Assembly: GCA_013389015.1 (NCBI GenBank)
Contig: JACAEE010000156.1
Coordinates: forward strand, 58,302-122,301
Length of the DNA stretch: 64,000 nt
Direction of reading: 5' to 3'
Source of the DNA: Hydrogenophilaceae bacterium
GTDB taxonomy: Bacteria; Pseudomonadota; Alphaproteobacteria; Caulobacterales; Aquidulcibacteraceae
Under the pieces are notes generated by a model, which did not search any database, was not told the DNA's origin, and saw only the letters and a program-made list of their open reading frames with translations. Positions within the stretch are counted from its first letter, which is position 1. Every line of letters begins with the position of its first letter. Shown in pieces: positions 9,940-19,429 of the stretch. The position numbers and the translations under genes were made by a program.

Positions 9940-10467
9940 ATGAGACAACGCCCAGGCCATTCCTCGCCATTGCGGCCCACCCCGCAGTGGCGACGGCTCT
10001 GGCGCCGACGCCGGATACGCAGCCTTGCGGTCGGACTGGCGCTCGTGGGCGCCCTCGGGCTCGCGCAGCTGACGCTGTCGCCGCCGTTGATGCAATCCGC
10101 CGCTCAAGAGCCGTCAGCAAGCATTCGCCTTCGCGTCATCGATGGCGACACGGTTGAAGTTCGAGAGACCGGTGAACGTATCCGGCTGGAAAATATTGAT
10201 ACGCCTGAGACCGGTGATCGCGCCCGCTGCGCGGGCGAGCGCCAAGCCGGTGAGCTGGCGACCGCTGAAGCGCGCAGGCTCATTGGTCAAGCCGATCGCA
10301 TCAGCATTCTCCGCAGCGGGCGGACCGACCGGTATGGGCGCACGATCGGATGGATTGCGCTGGACGGACGCGATCTCGGCGCCATGCTGATTGAAGCAGG
10401 GCTTGCGCGGCCCTGGCGGGGACGGCGCCAATCTTGGTGCTCAGCCTCCGGACAATTGCTGCATTGA
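9940..10467 (+). CDS. thermonuclease (SNase)-like protein
   Basis: RVIDGDTVEVRETGERIRLENIDTPETGDRARC...DRYGRTIGWIALDGRDLGAMLIEAGLARPW; TM N-terminus. Confidence 0.85.
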   Translation: MRQRPGHSSPLRPTPQWRRLWRRRRIRSLAVGLALVGALGLAQLTLSPPLMQSAAQEPSASIRLRVIDGDTVEVRETGERIRLENIDTPETGDRARCAGERQAGELATAEARRLIGQADRISILRSGRTDRYGRTIGWIALDGRDLGAMLIEAGLARPWRGRRQSWCSASGQLLH

Positions 10468-10704
10468 GCGGCGGCTCAGTCGCAGCAGGTGGCGGGCGAT
10501 GAGGCCTGCAATGGCGGCGCGCCCTAGCGCTTCGAGATGGCCAGCGCCGCAACGTTGCGCGAGCCAGCCGGAGAGGGCGCCTGCAGCAATGACCGGCGTC
10601 CAGCGCACCAGGCCGAGCGCAATTCTGTACGCGGCTTCGAGCAATACGATCGCGAACAAGACAAAGAGCGATACGATCAGCGCTTCCATGACGCCGCGCT
10701 CCAA
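10441..10704 (-). CDS. small membrane protein, unknown function
   Basis: 87 aa ORF with hydrophobic N-terminus MEALIVSLFVLFAIVLLEAAYRIALG. Confidence 0.45.
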   Translation of the reverse strand: MERGVMEALIVSLFVLFAIVLLEAAYRIALGLVRWTPVIAAGALSGWLAQRCGAGHLEALGRAAIAGLIARHLLRLSRRSMQQLSGG

Positions 10705-11012
10705 TTCCGGTGCGGCTGATCAAAGGGGCGGCCGCGCAGCTTTGGCCCGTATCTGCGCCGGCGCTCATATTGCGAGAGCACAGCGCCGTTAAGGCGCTTC
10801 GCTTTCCAGATCGCCTTGATGTCGCGCAGCGTTTTGACCTTGTGGCACGCAGCGCACATGAGCTGGTCGGGTTTTGCGCGCCGCCATGCGTTCGGCGTCG
10901 AGTGCTCGCCGATCAGACCTTCGGTCTCTTCGCACTCGTCGATGCAGCAAGCGCCGTTCTGCTTTTTCAGCAGCGCTTGGTACTCGCGCGCGGTCAGGTA
11001 GAGGCGGGTCAT
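10677..11012 (-). CDS. HNH-endonuclease-like protein
   Basis: CCIDECEETEGLIGEHSTPNAWRRAKPDQLMCAACHKVKTLRD: paired Cys motifs flanking EH, HNH-like. Confidence 0.5.
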   Translation of the reverse strand: MTRLYLTAREYQALLKKQNGACCIDECEETEGLIGEHSTPNAWRRAKPDQLMCAACHKVKTLRDIKAIWKAKRLNGAVLSQYERRRRYGPKLRGRPFDQPHRNWSAASWKR

Positions 11013-11177
11013 GTCGAGACGCGCCTTCTTCAAAAGTTGAAGCGAAGGGCGCTGATGTCTCGACGTGTTTGGCTCGCAACGCTGCGCGTCGAACGGTCCC
11101 CAGATGTGAGAACAAAACAAGCACAAATTGGTTGAGCGTGCAAGCGGTGTCTGCGAGGACGCGCACCTACTTTCGCG

Positions 11178-11522
11178 TTGCGAGCACGTCACGTGGCTTA
11201 CGAGGAGAAAGTGCCGGTGAAGTTCGGTCAGCTCGGGCGACTGAGCGGGCTCTATTTCGGTTGCACGGGATGTGCGCGCGGCAAGCTCTTTACGGCGATT
11301 GAGCTGGTGAAGCTCTATGGCGCCGAGGGACGCGTTGGTGATCTCGCCAAGCGCCTGTCTTGCAAATTCTGCAAGCAGCATAGGAAGCGTCCGCCGCGTG
11401 TTTATGTGGAGGTCGCAAAGCCCGGCTATACGAAAGCGGAAGTCGCGGCGCTTAACGCAACAGACCTAGATGCATTGGTGTTGAGCTTGGAGAAGCTGCA
11501 ACCCAAGAAGAAGATTTCGTGA
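11178..11522 (+). CDS. hypothetical protein with paired Cys (zinc-ribbon-like) motifs
   Basis: CTGCARGK ... CKFCKQHRK. Confidence 0.45.
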   Translation: MRARHVAYEEKVPVKFGQLGRLSGLYFGCTGCARGKLFTAIELVKLYGAEGRVGDLAKRLSCKFCKQHRKRPPRVYVEVAKPGYTKAEVAALNATDLDALVLSLEKLQPKKKIS

Positions 11523-11663
11523 TGGTGCGAACCCGCGCGGTGCGCGGGACGCGCCCCTTGCGCTTCGCTCCGGGAAGAGATTTCTCGTGAACCGAGCCGC
11601 GCTTGTTGAAGCTTGGTGCGCGTCTCGGCCCTGCGGGCTTCGATCGCTTTCGCCGGCGCGCCG

Positions 11664-11993
11664 CTAGTCCGTTGAGGTTTTGTTGCGCCGCCGGTCCGCA
11701 ATCCAGGCATCGAGATCGATTGGATCGTAGCGCACAGCCCTGTCGGTCGACTTGATGAAACGCGGACCCTTCCCGGCGCAGCGCATCTTGTCGAGCGTCG
11801 ACTTCGAGAGGCCAAGCCGGGCGGCGGCTTCGCGGACGTTGAGCAGCACTGGCGGCGGCGCGATGACGCGTTTCGTCTGCGTGGCTGACGCCGATCGTGT
11901 GCGAACAGACTGCGGCCGCGCTCCTGCTTGGCTCGCGTTGCCGAAAAGGTCTGGCTGCGGCGGGCGCTCCTCGTTGAGGCGCTGCTTTTTCAC
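11664..11993 (-). CDS. AlpA/excisionase-type helix-turn-helix protein
   Basis: LLNVREAAARLGLSKSTLDKMRCAGKGPRFIKSTDRAVRYDPIDLDAWIADRR; start overlaps trbI stop. Confidence 0.8.
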   Translation of the reverse strand: MKKQRLNEERPPQPDLFGNASQAGARPQSVRTRSASATQTKRVIAPPPVLLNVREAAARLGLSKSTLDKMRCAGKGPRFIKSTDRAVRYDPIDLDAWIADRRRNKTSTD

Positions 11994-13129
11994 GGCGGGT
12001 AGGGACGCAGTTGAATATCTTGGCTGACCAACACCCGAACGCGCGCGCCGGCGCGTATGCGAAGTGTTGGTCTCACATTGAGTTCGCGATCGACGAGACG
12101 CGAACCAGTCTGCGCCGCTTGTTGAGCAGCGGCGTCACCAATGCTCTGCGAAAGTCTGGCATCGTCTTCGTCCTCACTTTCATTGGCGGCCACGCCGAGG
12201 ACGGCGGAGATAAGCGAGGCGAATGCAATGCGTCCAATGTGGGCGTCGACATCGCCGGTTAAACCGGTGCTGCCGCCGGCGTCGGCGCCGGGCATCGCGC
12301 GCAGCGGGATCGACCACCCATTTGGCATGATGAGCCTGTTCCAAACAACCAGCAGACGCCGCTCCCCATAGGCGGTGTCAGCGTCGTAGGAGCCGATCAG
12401 TCGCGCCCCTTGCGGAATCAGCAGTGTCTCGCCCGTGACGCTGTCGAAGACGTTTTCGCTCACTTGAGCGATGACGCGTCCGGGCTGATCGGAATTCAGG
12501 GCGGTGATAAGCGCCGCAGATATCGTGGCGCCTGCCTGGATCGTGTATGGCGAACGCGGCGGCGCATAGGTTGCGTCGAGCACGCCGTCGTCGCGTCCGC
12601 GCTGACCATTGAGGAAGGCGGCGCGCCGGCCGGTCTCAGTGAAGCTCTGACCGTCCGCTGGGCGGACGACCGCGCGGCGCTCTGAAAAAAGAATGGATGA
12701 CGTGCGCGCCGCGTCGGCCTCCGTTTCAAGAGGCGAGGGGCGGGCTGGCGCATATGTGGCGGCGCCAGTATCGTCCGGCGCAGACAATGTCGCGTCAGCC
12801 GGCGCGTGATCGCCCCAGAAATAATCGTGGCCTTCCTCGGGCGGCTGCAGCGTTGCCAGATCGTAGTTTGCGGGGGCCTCGCGAATGTTCTCCGGCGGGT
12901 TGGAGGTTTGCAGGCTTTGTGAGCCGTCTTCGCCCGCAACCGGCCTGCGGTCGCGTTCGGACAATCCGTTGATGAGCGCAAACGCGATGAGCCCGCCGAG
13001 GCCGAGAGCACCGGCCATCAACGTCTTACGCGAGAGCCGTCGCGGCTTTGGCGGCGCGGCGCGGATGGAGGTGATCGGCGCTGGCGGTGGCCGCGCCTCA
13101 TCCGTTGCGGCCGGCTGGGGAGCGGTCAT
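11990..13129 (-). CDS. trbI: TrbI/VirB10-family conjugal transfer protein
   Basis: Single TM N-terminus, IQAGATISAALITALNSDQPGRVIAQVSENVFDSVTGETLLIPQGARLIGSYD. Confidence 0.93.
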   Translation of the reverse strand: MTAPQPAATDEARPPPAPITSIRAAPPKPRRLSRKTLMAGALGLGGLIAFALINGLSERDRRPVAGEDGSQSLQTSNPPENIREAPANYDLATLQPPEEGHDYFWGDHAPADATLSAPDDTGAATYAPARPSPLETEADAARTSSILFSERRAVVRPADGQSFTETGRRAAFLNGQRGRDDGVLDATYAPPRSPYTIQAGATISAALITALNSDQPGRVIAQVSENVFDSVTGETLLIPQGARLIGSYDADTAYGERRLLVVWNRLIMPNGWSIPLRAMPGADAGGSTGLTGDVDAHIGRIAFASLISAVLGVAANESEDEDDARLSQSIGDAAAQQAAQTGSRLVDRELNVRPTLRIRAGARVRVLVSQDIQLRPYPP

Positions 13130-13956
13130 GGGCGTCTCCCGCGGCGGGCCGTGCGCGGCGCGTGCGCATCGTCGCGACTGATGCGCACGATTTGAGGACG
13201 CTCGGCGCCTAACCGAAGTTCGGCGATGTCGAAGAGACGATCGATCACGTAGCGGCTGCCGGAGACCCGATAATTCACGAGCCCTGCCTCGCCATTCTCG
13301 ATGACGAAGAGCGGCGGCGCCTCGCTGGTGGCCATCGCCGGTGGAAACTCGATGTAGGTCTTGGCCCCGTCGTCGAAGACACGGACGGGCCGCCAGTGCG
13401 GATTGAAGCCGCGCACGGTGCGGATGCGATAGCCGAAGTTCAGCGTTTCCAAAGCAGCAGGAGCGCCGGCGAGTTCGTCGTCAGCGTCGGCGGGATAGCG
13501 CCACGCGGTCTGCGCGGAATAGGTTTGACCACTGGTCGCGATGGCTTCGATGGCGTAGGTGCGCCGATCGGTGATGAGAACAATGTTGGTGCGGATGCTG
13601 GCGCGTGTCGGCTTAATAAGCAGCATGGCGCGCGCGTTGGCGACGTCGCCGCCCACCGCCTGTTCAACCATCCAGCGGGTTGTGTCTCCCGCTGCAACAG
13701 TGACGATTGTTTCACCGGGTTCAAGCAGCACCGTCGAAATGAAGCCAGGCGCGCCATAAACCTCGTAGATGGCGCCAGGCGCATAATCGTAGATATGTGT
13801 TGCGTCGGTGAAGTTGGCCGGGTCCGGGCGCCGGCGTGCCTCCGCATTGGCTTCCGCAAGCGTAGTGATGGGCGCTGTGGCCCGCGAACCCTGCGCCTCG
13901 GCGGACGTGCAGGCCAAGCTTGTGAGCGCGAAGCAAACAAAGGCGGTTCGGTTCAT
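13126..13956 (-). CDS. trbG: TrbG/VirB9-family conjugal transfer protein
   Basis: Signal peptide, VAAGDTTRWMVEQAVGGD, C-terminal VIDRLFDIAELRLG. Confidence 0.92.
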   Translation of the reverse strand: MNRTAFVCFALTSLACTSAEAQGSRATAPITTLAEANAEARRRPDPANFTDATHIYDYAPGAIYEVYGAPGFISTVLLEPGETIVTVAAGDTTRWMVEQAVGGDVANARAMLLIKPTRASIRTNIVLITDRRTYAIEAIATSGQTYSAQTAWRYPADADDELAGAPAALETLNFGYRIRTVRGFNPHWRPVRVFDDGAKTYIEFPPAMATSEAPPLFVIENGEAGLVNYRVSGSRYVIDRLFDIAELRLGAERPQIVRISRDDAHAPRTARRGRRP

Positions 13957-14663
13957 GGCTGCACTCGCGGAGAGGAGAACGCGGGCGTTTCCGGCGAAAT
14001 GGAAAATTCGGTGATGAAAAGCCCCAGCGGATTGTGCATCAGAGCATCGGCGTTGCGTGGGCGGTCGAAGCGCACGGTGAAGAGCCCTGTAAAACTCTGA
14101 GCCGAGCGCGCGTCGGCCCCGTGTGTGGCCTCGATCCAACTCACTTGCCACGTCGCCTCTGAACGTTGCACGACGGAGGTGATGACAGCGGTTCGCGCGC
14201 TCGTACCCAACCGCGCGAAAGGATCGTCTTCGCGCGCGATCTCGTTGAGCTGCTGTGACGCCTGCGGTGTCAGGAAGCGGTAGGCCGCAAACCAGTTTTG
14301 GCGCAGCACCACGCCGTCGGTTGGAATCTCGCGCACCAGCCGAACGAAATGGCCAAGGAAGTAGCTGACCTGCGCGTCGGTCGGTGTATAGCGCCCCGAC
14401 AACGGTTCAACCGAGAGCACGCGGCCTTGCGGACTTACTTCGACTACGTGAACGAAGGTGCGCTTCTGCAGAGCCACGAAGGTGAGACCGGCCGCGAGCA
14501 CGATAGCGAGCAGACCAAGGCCGAACGCGAGCCAGCGCCAAGTCACGGCTGCTTGCACGGCGGCGCCCATGCGTGCGTCCCATGCTTGCTGGGCGCGCGC
14601 GAATGGCGTGTCTGGCGCATCGGCCGCGTAAGCGCGAGGGGGACGTCGAAAAGGAAAGCTCAT
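13953..14663 (-). CDS. trbF: TrbF/VirB8-like conjugal transfer protein
   Basis: TM N-terminus, VSYFLGHFVRLVREIPTDGVVLRQNWFAAYRFLT; position in trb order. Confidence 0.92.
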   Translation of the reverse strand: MSFPFRRPPRAYAADAPDTPFARAQQAWDARMGAAVQAAVTWRWLAFGLGLLAIVLAAGLTFVALQKRTFVHVVEVSPQGRVLSVEPLSGRYTPTDAQVSYFLGHFVRLVREIPTDGVVLRQNWFAAYRFLTPQASQQLNEIAREDDPFARLGTSARTAVITSVVQRSEATWQVSWIEATHGADARSAQSFTGLFTVRFDRPRNADALMHNPLGLFITEFSISPETPAFSSPRVQP

Positions 14664-14681
14664 GACGGTGCTTTCTCCGTG

Positions 14682-15650
14682 TCAGGACTTCTGGCGCGGC
14701 CGCATCGCCGCATAATTGGGTCGTGGGCGTGCGCCGCCGCTTGAGCCGCGCCCCCGCGCGGGGCGCCCGCGAGAACCGCCGCGGCCAGACGTCAGCAGTT
14801 TCGTTGTGACTGCCGCGCCGACGACCATGCCGGCGCCAGCCATGGCGCCTTGAATGGGCTGCGCGGCAGAGAGGCTGGGATTGCCTTGCATCACTTCGCT
14901 TGCGAGCGCAGGCGCAAGGAATGAAAGCGCGAGAATAGTGAGGCCGAACAACAGCACATCGAGGGCGCCGCCATTGGCGAGTGTCATCGTCTGGGGCAAT
15001 TCGGCAACGAAACTCAGCGCCACGCTGGCGACAAAGGCCAAGAGGAAGAGCCGGATCGCAGAACTTGCGACCCACCCCAGCGGCCGTTCAGCGGCCCACG
15101 CCGTGCCCGAGAACACGCCCCAGGGCAGGGCGACGAAGGCCGCGAGCGAGCCAAGCTTGAAGGCGATAAGCTGGACAAAGATCTGCAGCGCCAGCACGAA
15201 GAAGGCGACGAGAATGGTGACACCCGCCAGCAGAATGGTGGCGAGCGTCAGGAAGTCCGTAAAGATGTTCAGCCCATCGCCCATTTCCATGACGCGGCCA
15301 AATAGCTCCTTGCCTTGAACCGCGACGCGGGCGGGATCGTGCAGTTGTGCGAGGCTCATGCCGGAGCCGCCGGCCTTCAAGCCGAGTGCCGCGCCTGATT
15401 GATTGATGGCGCCTGCGATCGCGTTCCAATTGTTCACAAGAAACGCGAAGAGGCCGACGAACAGCACCTTCCGGAAGAAGGGCGCTATCGGCGCTTCGGC
15501 TTTGAGCGCCCACATGGCGCCGGCGAGCGTCACCGAGATGACGATAAGCGCGTTCAGGACGAAGGCGACATCGCCTTGGATCAATCCAAATCCACGGTCG
15601 GCAAGACCGAGGAAGCGATCGAGGAAGGAATTGACGCTGCCGGTGTTCAT
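14682..15650 (-). CDS. trbL: TrbL/VirB6-like conjugal transfer protein
   Basis: Polytopic protein; position in trb operon. Confidence 0.92.
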   Translation of the reverse strand: MNTGSVNSFLDRFLGLADRGFGLIQGDVAFVLNALIVISVTLAGAMWALKAEAPIAPFFRKVLFVGLFAFLVNNWNAIAGAINQSGAALGLKAGGSGMSLAQLHDPARVAVQGKELFGRVMEMGDGLNIFTDFLTLATILLAGVTILVAFFVLALQIFVQLIAFKLGSLAAFVALPWGVFSGTAWAAERPLGWVASSAIRLFLLAFVASVALSFVAELPQTMTLANGGALDVLLFGLTILALSFLAPALASEVMQGNPSLSAAQPIQGAMAGAGMVVGAAVTTKLLTSGRGGSRGRPARGRGSSGGARPRPNYAAMRPRQKS

Positions 15651-15656
15651 GGGGCT

Positions 15657-16370
15657 TCAGAACCGGGGCTGCGCCGCTGGTGCGTCGCTCGAAACTTCAG
15701 TCGGGAAGGCTTGGCGGCGCACCGCACGAGCGCGCTCTTCGCGCGCGATCTGCTCAAGGCGTTCGGAGGCAAGAGCACGCGCTTGAGCGGCTTGCAGCGC
15801 TTGGAGCTGCGCGACCTGTGAGGAGAGGACGCCGATCGCTTGCGCCGTCGCTTGTTCCGCCGATGTCTGCCCCTCCGCACGTGCGCTGGCCTGAAGCGCT
15901 CGTGACATCGCGCTGTCGGCGTCTTCCAACCCATTGCTGCTGGCCGACGCACTGATCGTCATGAGCGCCTCTACGCTATCGCGGCTTTCCTCCAGCCAGC
16001 GGTCGGACTGGGTGAGCAACCTATCGAGATCGAAGCTTGAGACGTCTTCCGGATAGAGCTCGCGCATATCGCGCGCGATTGTTTCGGCGTTCTGCTGTAG
16101 GCCTTCTGCTTCGTGCAGCAGATTGCGCACTTGCCCGATCGAGGCCGACAGTTCGGGCGACATTTCGAGGCCCAGGCCCTCCAGCATCTGCGCCTGTTGT
16201 CGAATTTGCTCGATCTGGTTGTTGATCTGCGAGATCATGTGCGTCACTTGCGTGATGCTCTGCGCGAGATTGGCAGGATCGATCACGACCCATTGCGCGC
16301 GCGCGGGCGCTCCACCGAGTGCGAGTGCGAGCGCGCAAGCGGCGATGAAAAGACGTGGTCTGCGCTTCAT
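15657..16370 (-). CDS. trbJ: TrbJ/VirB5-like conjugal transfer protein
   Basis: Signal peptide, QWVVIDPANLAQSITQVTHMISQINNQIEQIRQQAQML. Confidence 0.92.
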   Translation of the reverse strand: MKRRPRLFIAACALALALGGAPARAQWVVIDPANLAQSITQVTHMISQINNQIEQIRQQAQMLEGLGLEMSPELSASIGQVRNLLHEAEGLQQNAETIARDMRELYPEDVSSFDLDRLLTQSDRWLEESRDSVEALMTISASASSNGLEDADSAMSRALQASARAEGQTSAEQATAQAIGVLSSQVAQLQALQAAQARALASERLEQIAREERARAVRRQAFPTEVSSDAPAAQPRF

Positions 16371-18838
16371 GTGAGAGCTCCTTCCGTTTGGAGGTGCGGG
16401 TGTGGCGCAGGCGCGGCCGCAAAGTGCTGCAGAGCGAGCGCCGCGTCGGGGAGATTCTTGTGTTCGAGCCAAGCTGCGGCGAAGCAGGAGCGGTTGGTCC
16501 GAGCGCTCACCGCATCGATGTCGCGCTGATCTTGAGGTGTGGAGGCGCCAAGAAAGGCGAGCGCCGCGGGCCCGAGCGCCAAGTCTATGAGGCGGGCGCC
16601 GCTACGCGTCTGTACATAATAGTCCCGCTTGGGCGCAGCTTCGCCGATCAGGGCGATTTGGCGGGCGTTGAGGCCGAGGCTCTCATAGAACGCACTTGTG
16701 CGCGGCTCACGGGCGCGGTCGTTTGCGAGGAAGATACGTGTTGGGCACGCCTCGAGAATGGTGGCGGCGATCGCGCTCGCTTCGACATCGGCCAGTTCTT
16801 GCGTGGCGAACACGACGGCGACGTTCTTTTTCCGCAATGTCTTCAGCCACGCTTGGATCTGTCCGGCAAATGCCGGATCACGCAGATAGGCCCAGGCTTC
16901 ATCCAGGATGAGCAAAGTGGGGCGGCCATCGAAACGCGCTTCAAGCGCGTGTACGAGACAGGGGAGCACGGCCGCCAGCGCATCGGCACGCGTCATGAGT
17001 TCCCCCATTTCGAACGCTTGCAAGTCGTGCTCGGCCAAATGACTTGCATCGGCATCGATCAAACGGCCCCAGGGGCCCGCGTGCGTGAAGGGATGCAGCG
17101 CTGTTCGAATGTCTGCGTCCTGGATGAGCGCCGATAGAACCGAGAGCGTGCGCTCATGTGGCGGCCTTGCGCCAAGCACCGAGAGCGCGGCCCAGATTTC
17201 TTCTCGCCTCGCAGGATCGATGGCGATGTTGGCGCGCTGGAGAAGTGCGATCAGCCAATCGCGCGCCCATGCGCGCTCCGCTTCCTCCTCGATTTGAGCC
17301 AATGGTTGGAGCGCAATGGATGCTGGCGCATCGTCTTGCATCAAGTCGATAAAGGCGCCGCCCAGCCCCAGCGTGAGCGCGCGGCACGATCGACCGGCAT
17401 CGAGCAGGAACACCTGCGCGCTTGCATAACGGCGCCATTGGGCGGCGATGAGGCCAAGAAGCACGGATTTTCCCGCGCCCGTCGGCCCGACGATCAAGGT
17501 GTGGCCGACATCGCCATGATGGAGGTTGAGCCGGAAGGGCGTCGCCCCATCAGTTGCAGCAACCAGGAGAGGCGGGCCGTTCAGATGCTTATTGTGGGGT
17601 TCGCCCGCCCACACCGCCGAAAGCGGCAACAAGTGCGCGAGCGACGGCGTCAACAGGATCGGACGCCGGAGATCGGCATAGGGCTGGCCGGGCAATGAGC
17701 CGAGCCAAGCTTCTACAGCATTGATGGTTTCGAGCGCGGTGACGAAACCCATGCCGTCCGCGACCTGGCGAATCTGGCGGATGCGCTCAAATGCGGCAGC
17801 CTCATTGGCGCCGGCGACCGTGATCGTAAGCGTGACATAAGCGGCGCCAGCGGCCTCGCCGTTCACTTCCTGTAAGGCGAGGTCGGCGTCTTCCGCCTGC
17901 GCCGTCGCGTCATTGTCGAGGAGAGTCGCTTCTTCGCGATAGAGCGCCTCGCGCAGGAGTGTGAGGATGCCTTTGCGTTTGGAGAACCAGCGCTTGCGGA
18001 TCTTCTCGATTTCGGCGCGTGCTTCTTCGCGGTCGAGCGGCATCACCCGAGTCACCCAGCGATAGGGAACGCCCAAACGGTTGAGCGCGTCGAGAAAACC
18101 TGGCTCTGTCTCACTCACATAAGCGCGAACCGAGAGCACCTTGAGGTAGAGCTCGCCAAGCTTAGGCGCGATACCGCCAACAAGAGCGGAATCCGAAATG
18201 AGTTCGTCGAGGTGGAAGGGCGTAGGCGGTACGGCCACCGGGTGTGGACGGTCGGAGATACAGGAATGCAGATAAGTGAGCGTCTCGGCGCCATCGAGAA
18301 AGCGCACGTCGTTCATGACAAGGTCGAGCAGCGCCTTGAACGCCTGGGTCTCCTCAACAAAGCTGGCGAGGCAGGCCTTGTAGTCGACGCCGATTGGAGC
18401 CGATGCCGCGCCGTTCTCGAATAGCGCGGCTTCGAGTCTTCCTGAGCTTTCGCTTGGCGGAAGCCATGACAAAGTCAGATAGTAGGCGCTCTCAAAGCGG
18501 CCGCCGGATGCGGCAAAATCTTGTGCGCGTTCCTGGTCGATAAGCCAGGAGAGCGCATCCGGCCAGTCGCTGACGGGATATTCGTACGTCGGCGTGCGGC
18601 GCGCTTCTACGTGCAGGCACCACCCCGACCCAAAACGCTTAAGCGCATTGTCGAGCCGGGCGCTCGCGCCCATCAAATCAGACAGCGTCGAAGAATCGAG
18701 ATCAGGTCCACGGAAGGTGAGCGTTCGTTGAAATGCGCCATCCTTGTTGATGACGACGCCGTCAGCGACGAGTCCGGCCCAGGGCAGCCAATCCGCAAGG
18801 CGGGCTTCATTCTGGCGATAGGGACGCAGATCCATCAT
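16367..18838 (-). CDS. trbE: TrbE/VirB4-family conjugative ATPase
   Basis: Walker A VGPTGAGKSVLLGLIAAQW, Walker B PTLLILDEAWAYL. Confidence 0.96.
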   Translation of the reverse strand: MMDLRPYRQNEARLADWLPWAGLVADGVVINKDGAFQRTLTFRGPDLDSSTLSDLMGASARLDNALKRFGSGWCLHVEARRTPTYEYPVSDWPDALSWLIDQERAQDFAASGGRFESAYYLTLSWLPPSESSGRLEAALFENGAASAPIGVDYKACLASFVEETQAFKALLDLVMNDVRFLDGAETLTYLHSCISDRPHPVAVPPTPFHLDELISDSALVGGIAPKLGELYLKVLSVRAYVSETEPGFLDALNRLGVPYRWVTRVMPLDREEARAEIEKIRKRWFSKRKGILTLLREALYREEATLLDNDATAQAEDADLALQEVNGEAAGAAYVTLTITVAGANEAAAFERIRQIRQVADGMGFVTALETINAVEAWLGSLPGQPYADLRRPILLTPSLAHLLPLSAVWAGEPHNKHLNGPPLLVAATDGATPFRLNLHHGDVGHTLIVGPTGAGKSVLLGLIAAQWRRYASAQVFLLDAGRSCRALTLGLGGAFIDLMQDDAPASIALQPLAQIEEEAERAWARDWLIALLQRANIAIDPARREEIWAALSVLGARPPHERTLSVLSALIQDADIRTALHPFTHAGPWGRLIDADASHLAEHDLQAFEMGELMTRADALAAVLPCLVHALEARFDGRPTLLILDEAWAYLRDPAFAGQIQAWLKTLRKKNVAVVFATQELADVEASAIAATILEACPTRIFLANDRAREPRTSAFYESLGLNARQIALIGEAAPKRDYYVQTRSGARLIDLALGPAALAFLGASTPQDQRDIDAVSARTNRSCFAAAWLEHKNLPDAALALQHFAAAPAPHPHLQTEGALT

Positions 18839-18845
18839 CGCCGCC

Positions 18846-19109
18846 TCACGCGCTGAAATAGGAAGGCTTGGCCATGGCGCGCGGCCAGGTGTCCAAGAAC
18901 CATGGATCGCGCGCCGAGGCGTAGGCGCCGGCGCCTTGGATGATCGCCCAGAGCGGAATGCCGATGAGAGGCTGTTGCAGGCCAAAGGCGATTGCGGCAG
19001 CGACCGTCGCGTTCATGATCGCAAAGGTGCGTGGGACGCCGGCAATGAGGAGCGGCCGCGTCAGCGAAGTGCGCAGTGGAATACGAAAGCCTTCTGGTTC
19101 TTCCAGCAT
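18846..19109 (-). CDS. trbD: TrbD/VirB3-like conjugal transfer protein
   Basis: MLEEPEGFRIPLRTSLTRPLLIAGVPRTFAIMN. Confidence 0.9.
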   Translation of the reverse strand: MLEEPEGFRIPLRTSLTRPLLIAGVPRTFAIMNATVAAAIAFGLQQPLIGIPLWAIIQGAGAYASARDPWFLDTWPRAMAKPSYFSA

Positions 19110-19429
19110 CAGAGCACCGACCCACCGGCGAAGCCGAAGAAGTCGAGGAAGAATGAGACGGCTGCGAACATGATGGCGATGCCGAGACCGACAAACGCGA
19201 GTTTTCGGATACCGCCGCCACCTTCGCCGAAAATAATGCCGACGCCGGAGATGATGATGGCGATGACGGCGGCAGCGCGCGCGACGGGGCCGGTGATGGA
19301 GTCGACCACTTGCTGCAGCGGCGCTTCCCACGGCATGCCCGAGCCGGACGCACAAGCCGGACCCGCCGCCGAGAGCGCCACCACGAGCACAGCGCTGGCC
19401 ACAACGATCTTCAAGTATGATGCTTTCAT
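19109..19429 (-). CDS. trbC: TrbC/VirB2-like pilin
   Basis: Signal peptide plus two hydrophobic segments; order in operon. Confidence 0.9.
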   Translation of the reverse strand: MKASYLKIVVASAVLVVALSAAGPACASGSGMPWEAPLQQVVDSITGPVARAAAVIAIIISGVGIIFGEGGGGIRKLAFVGLGIAIMFAAVSFFLDFFGFAGGSVL

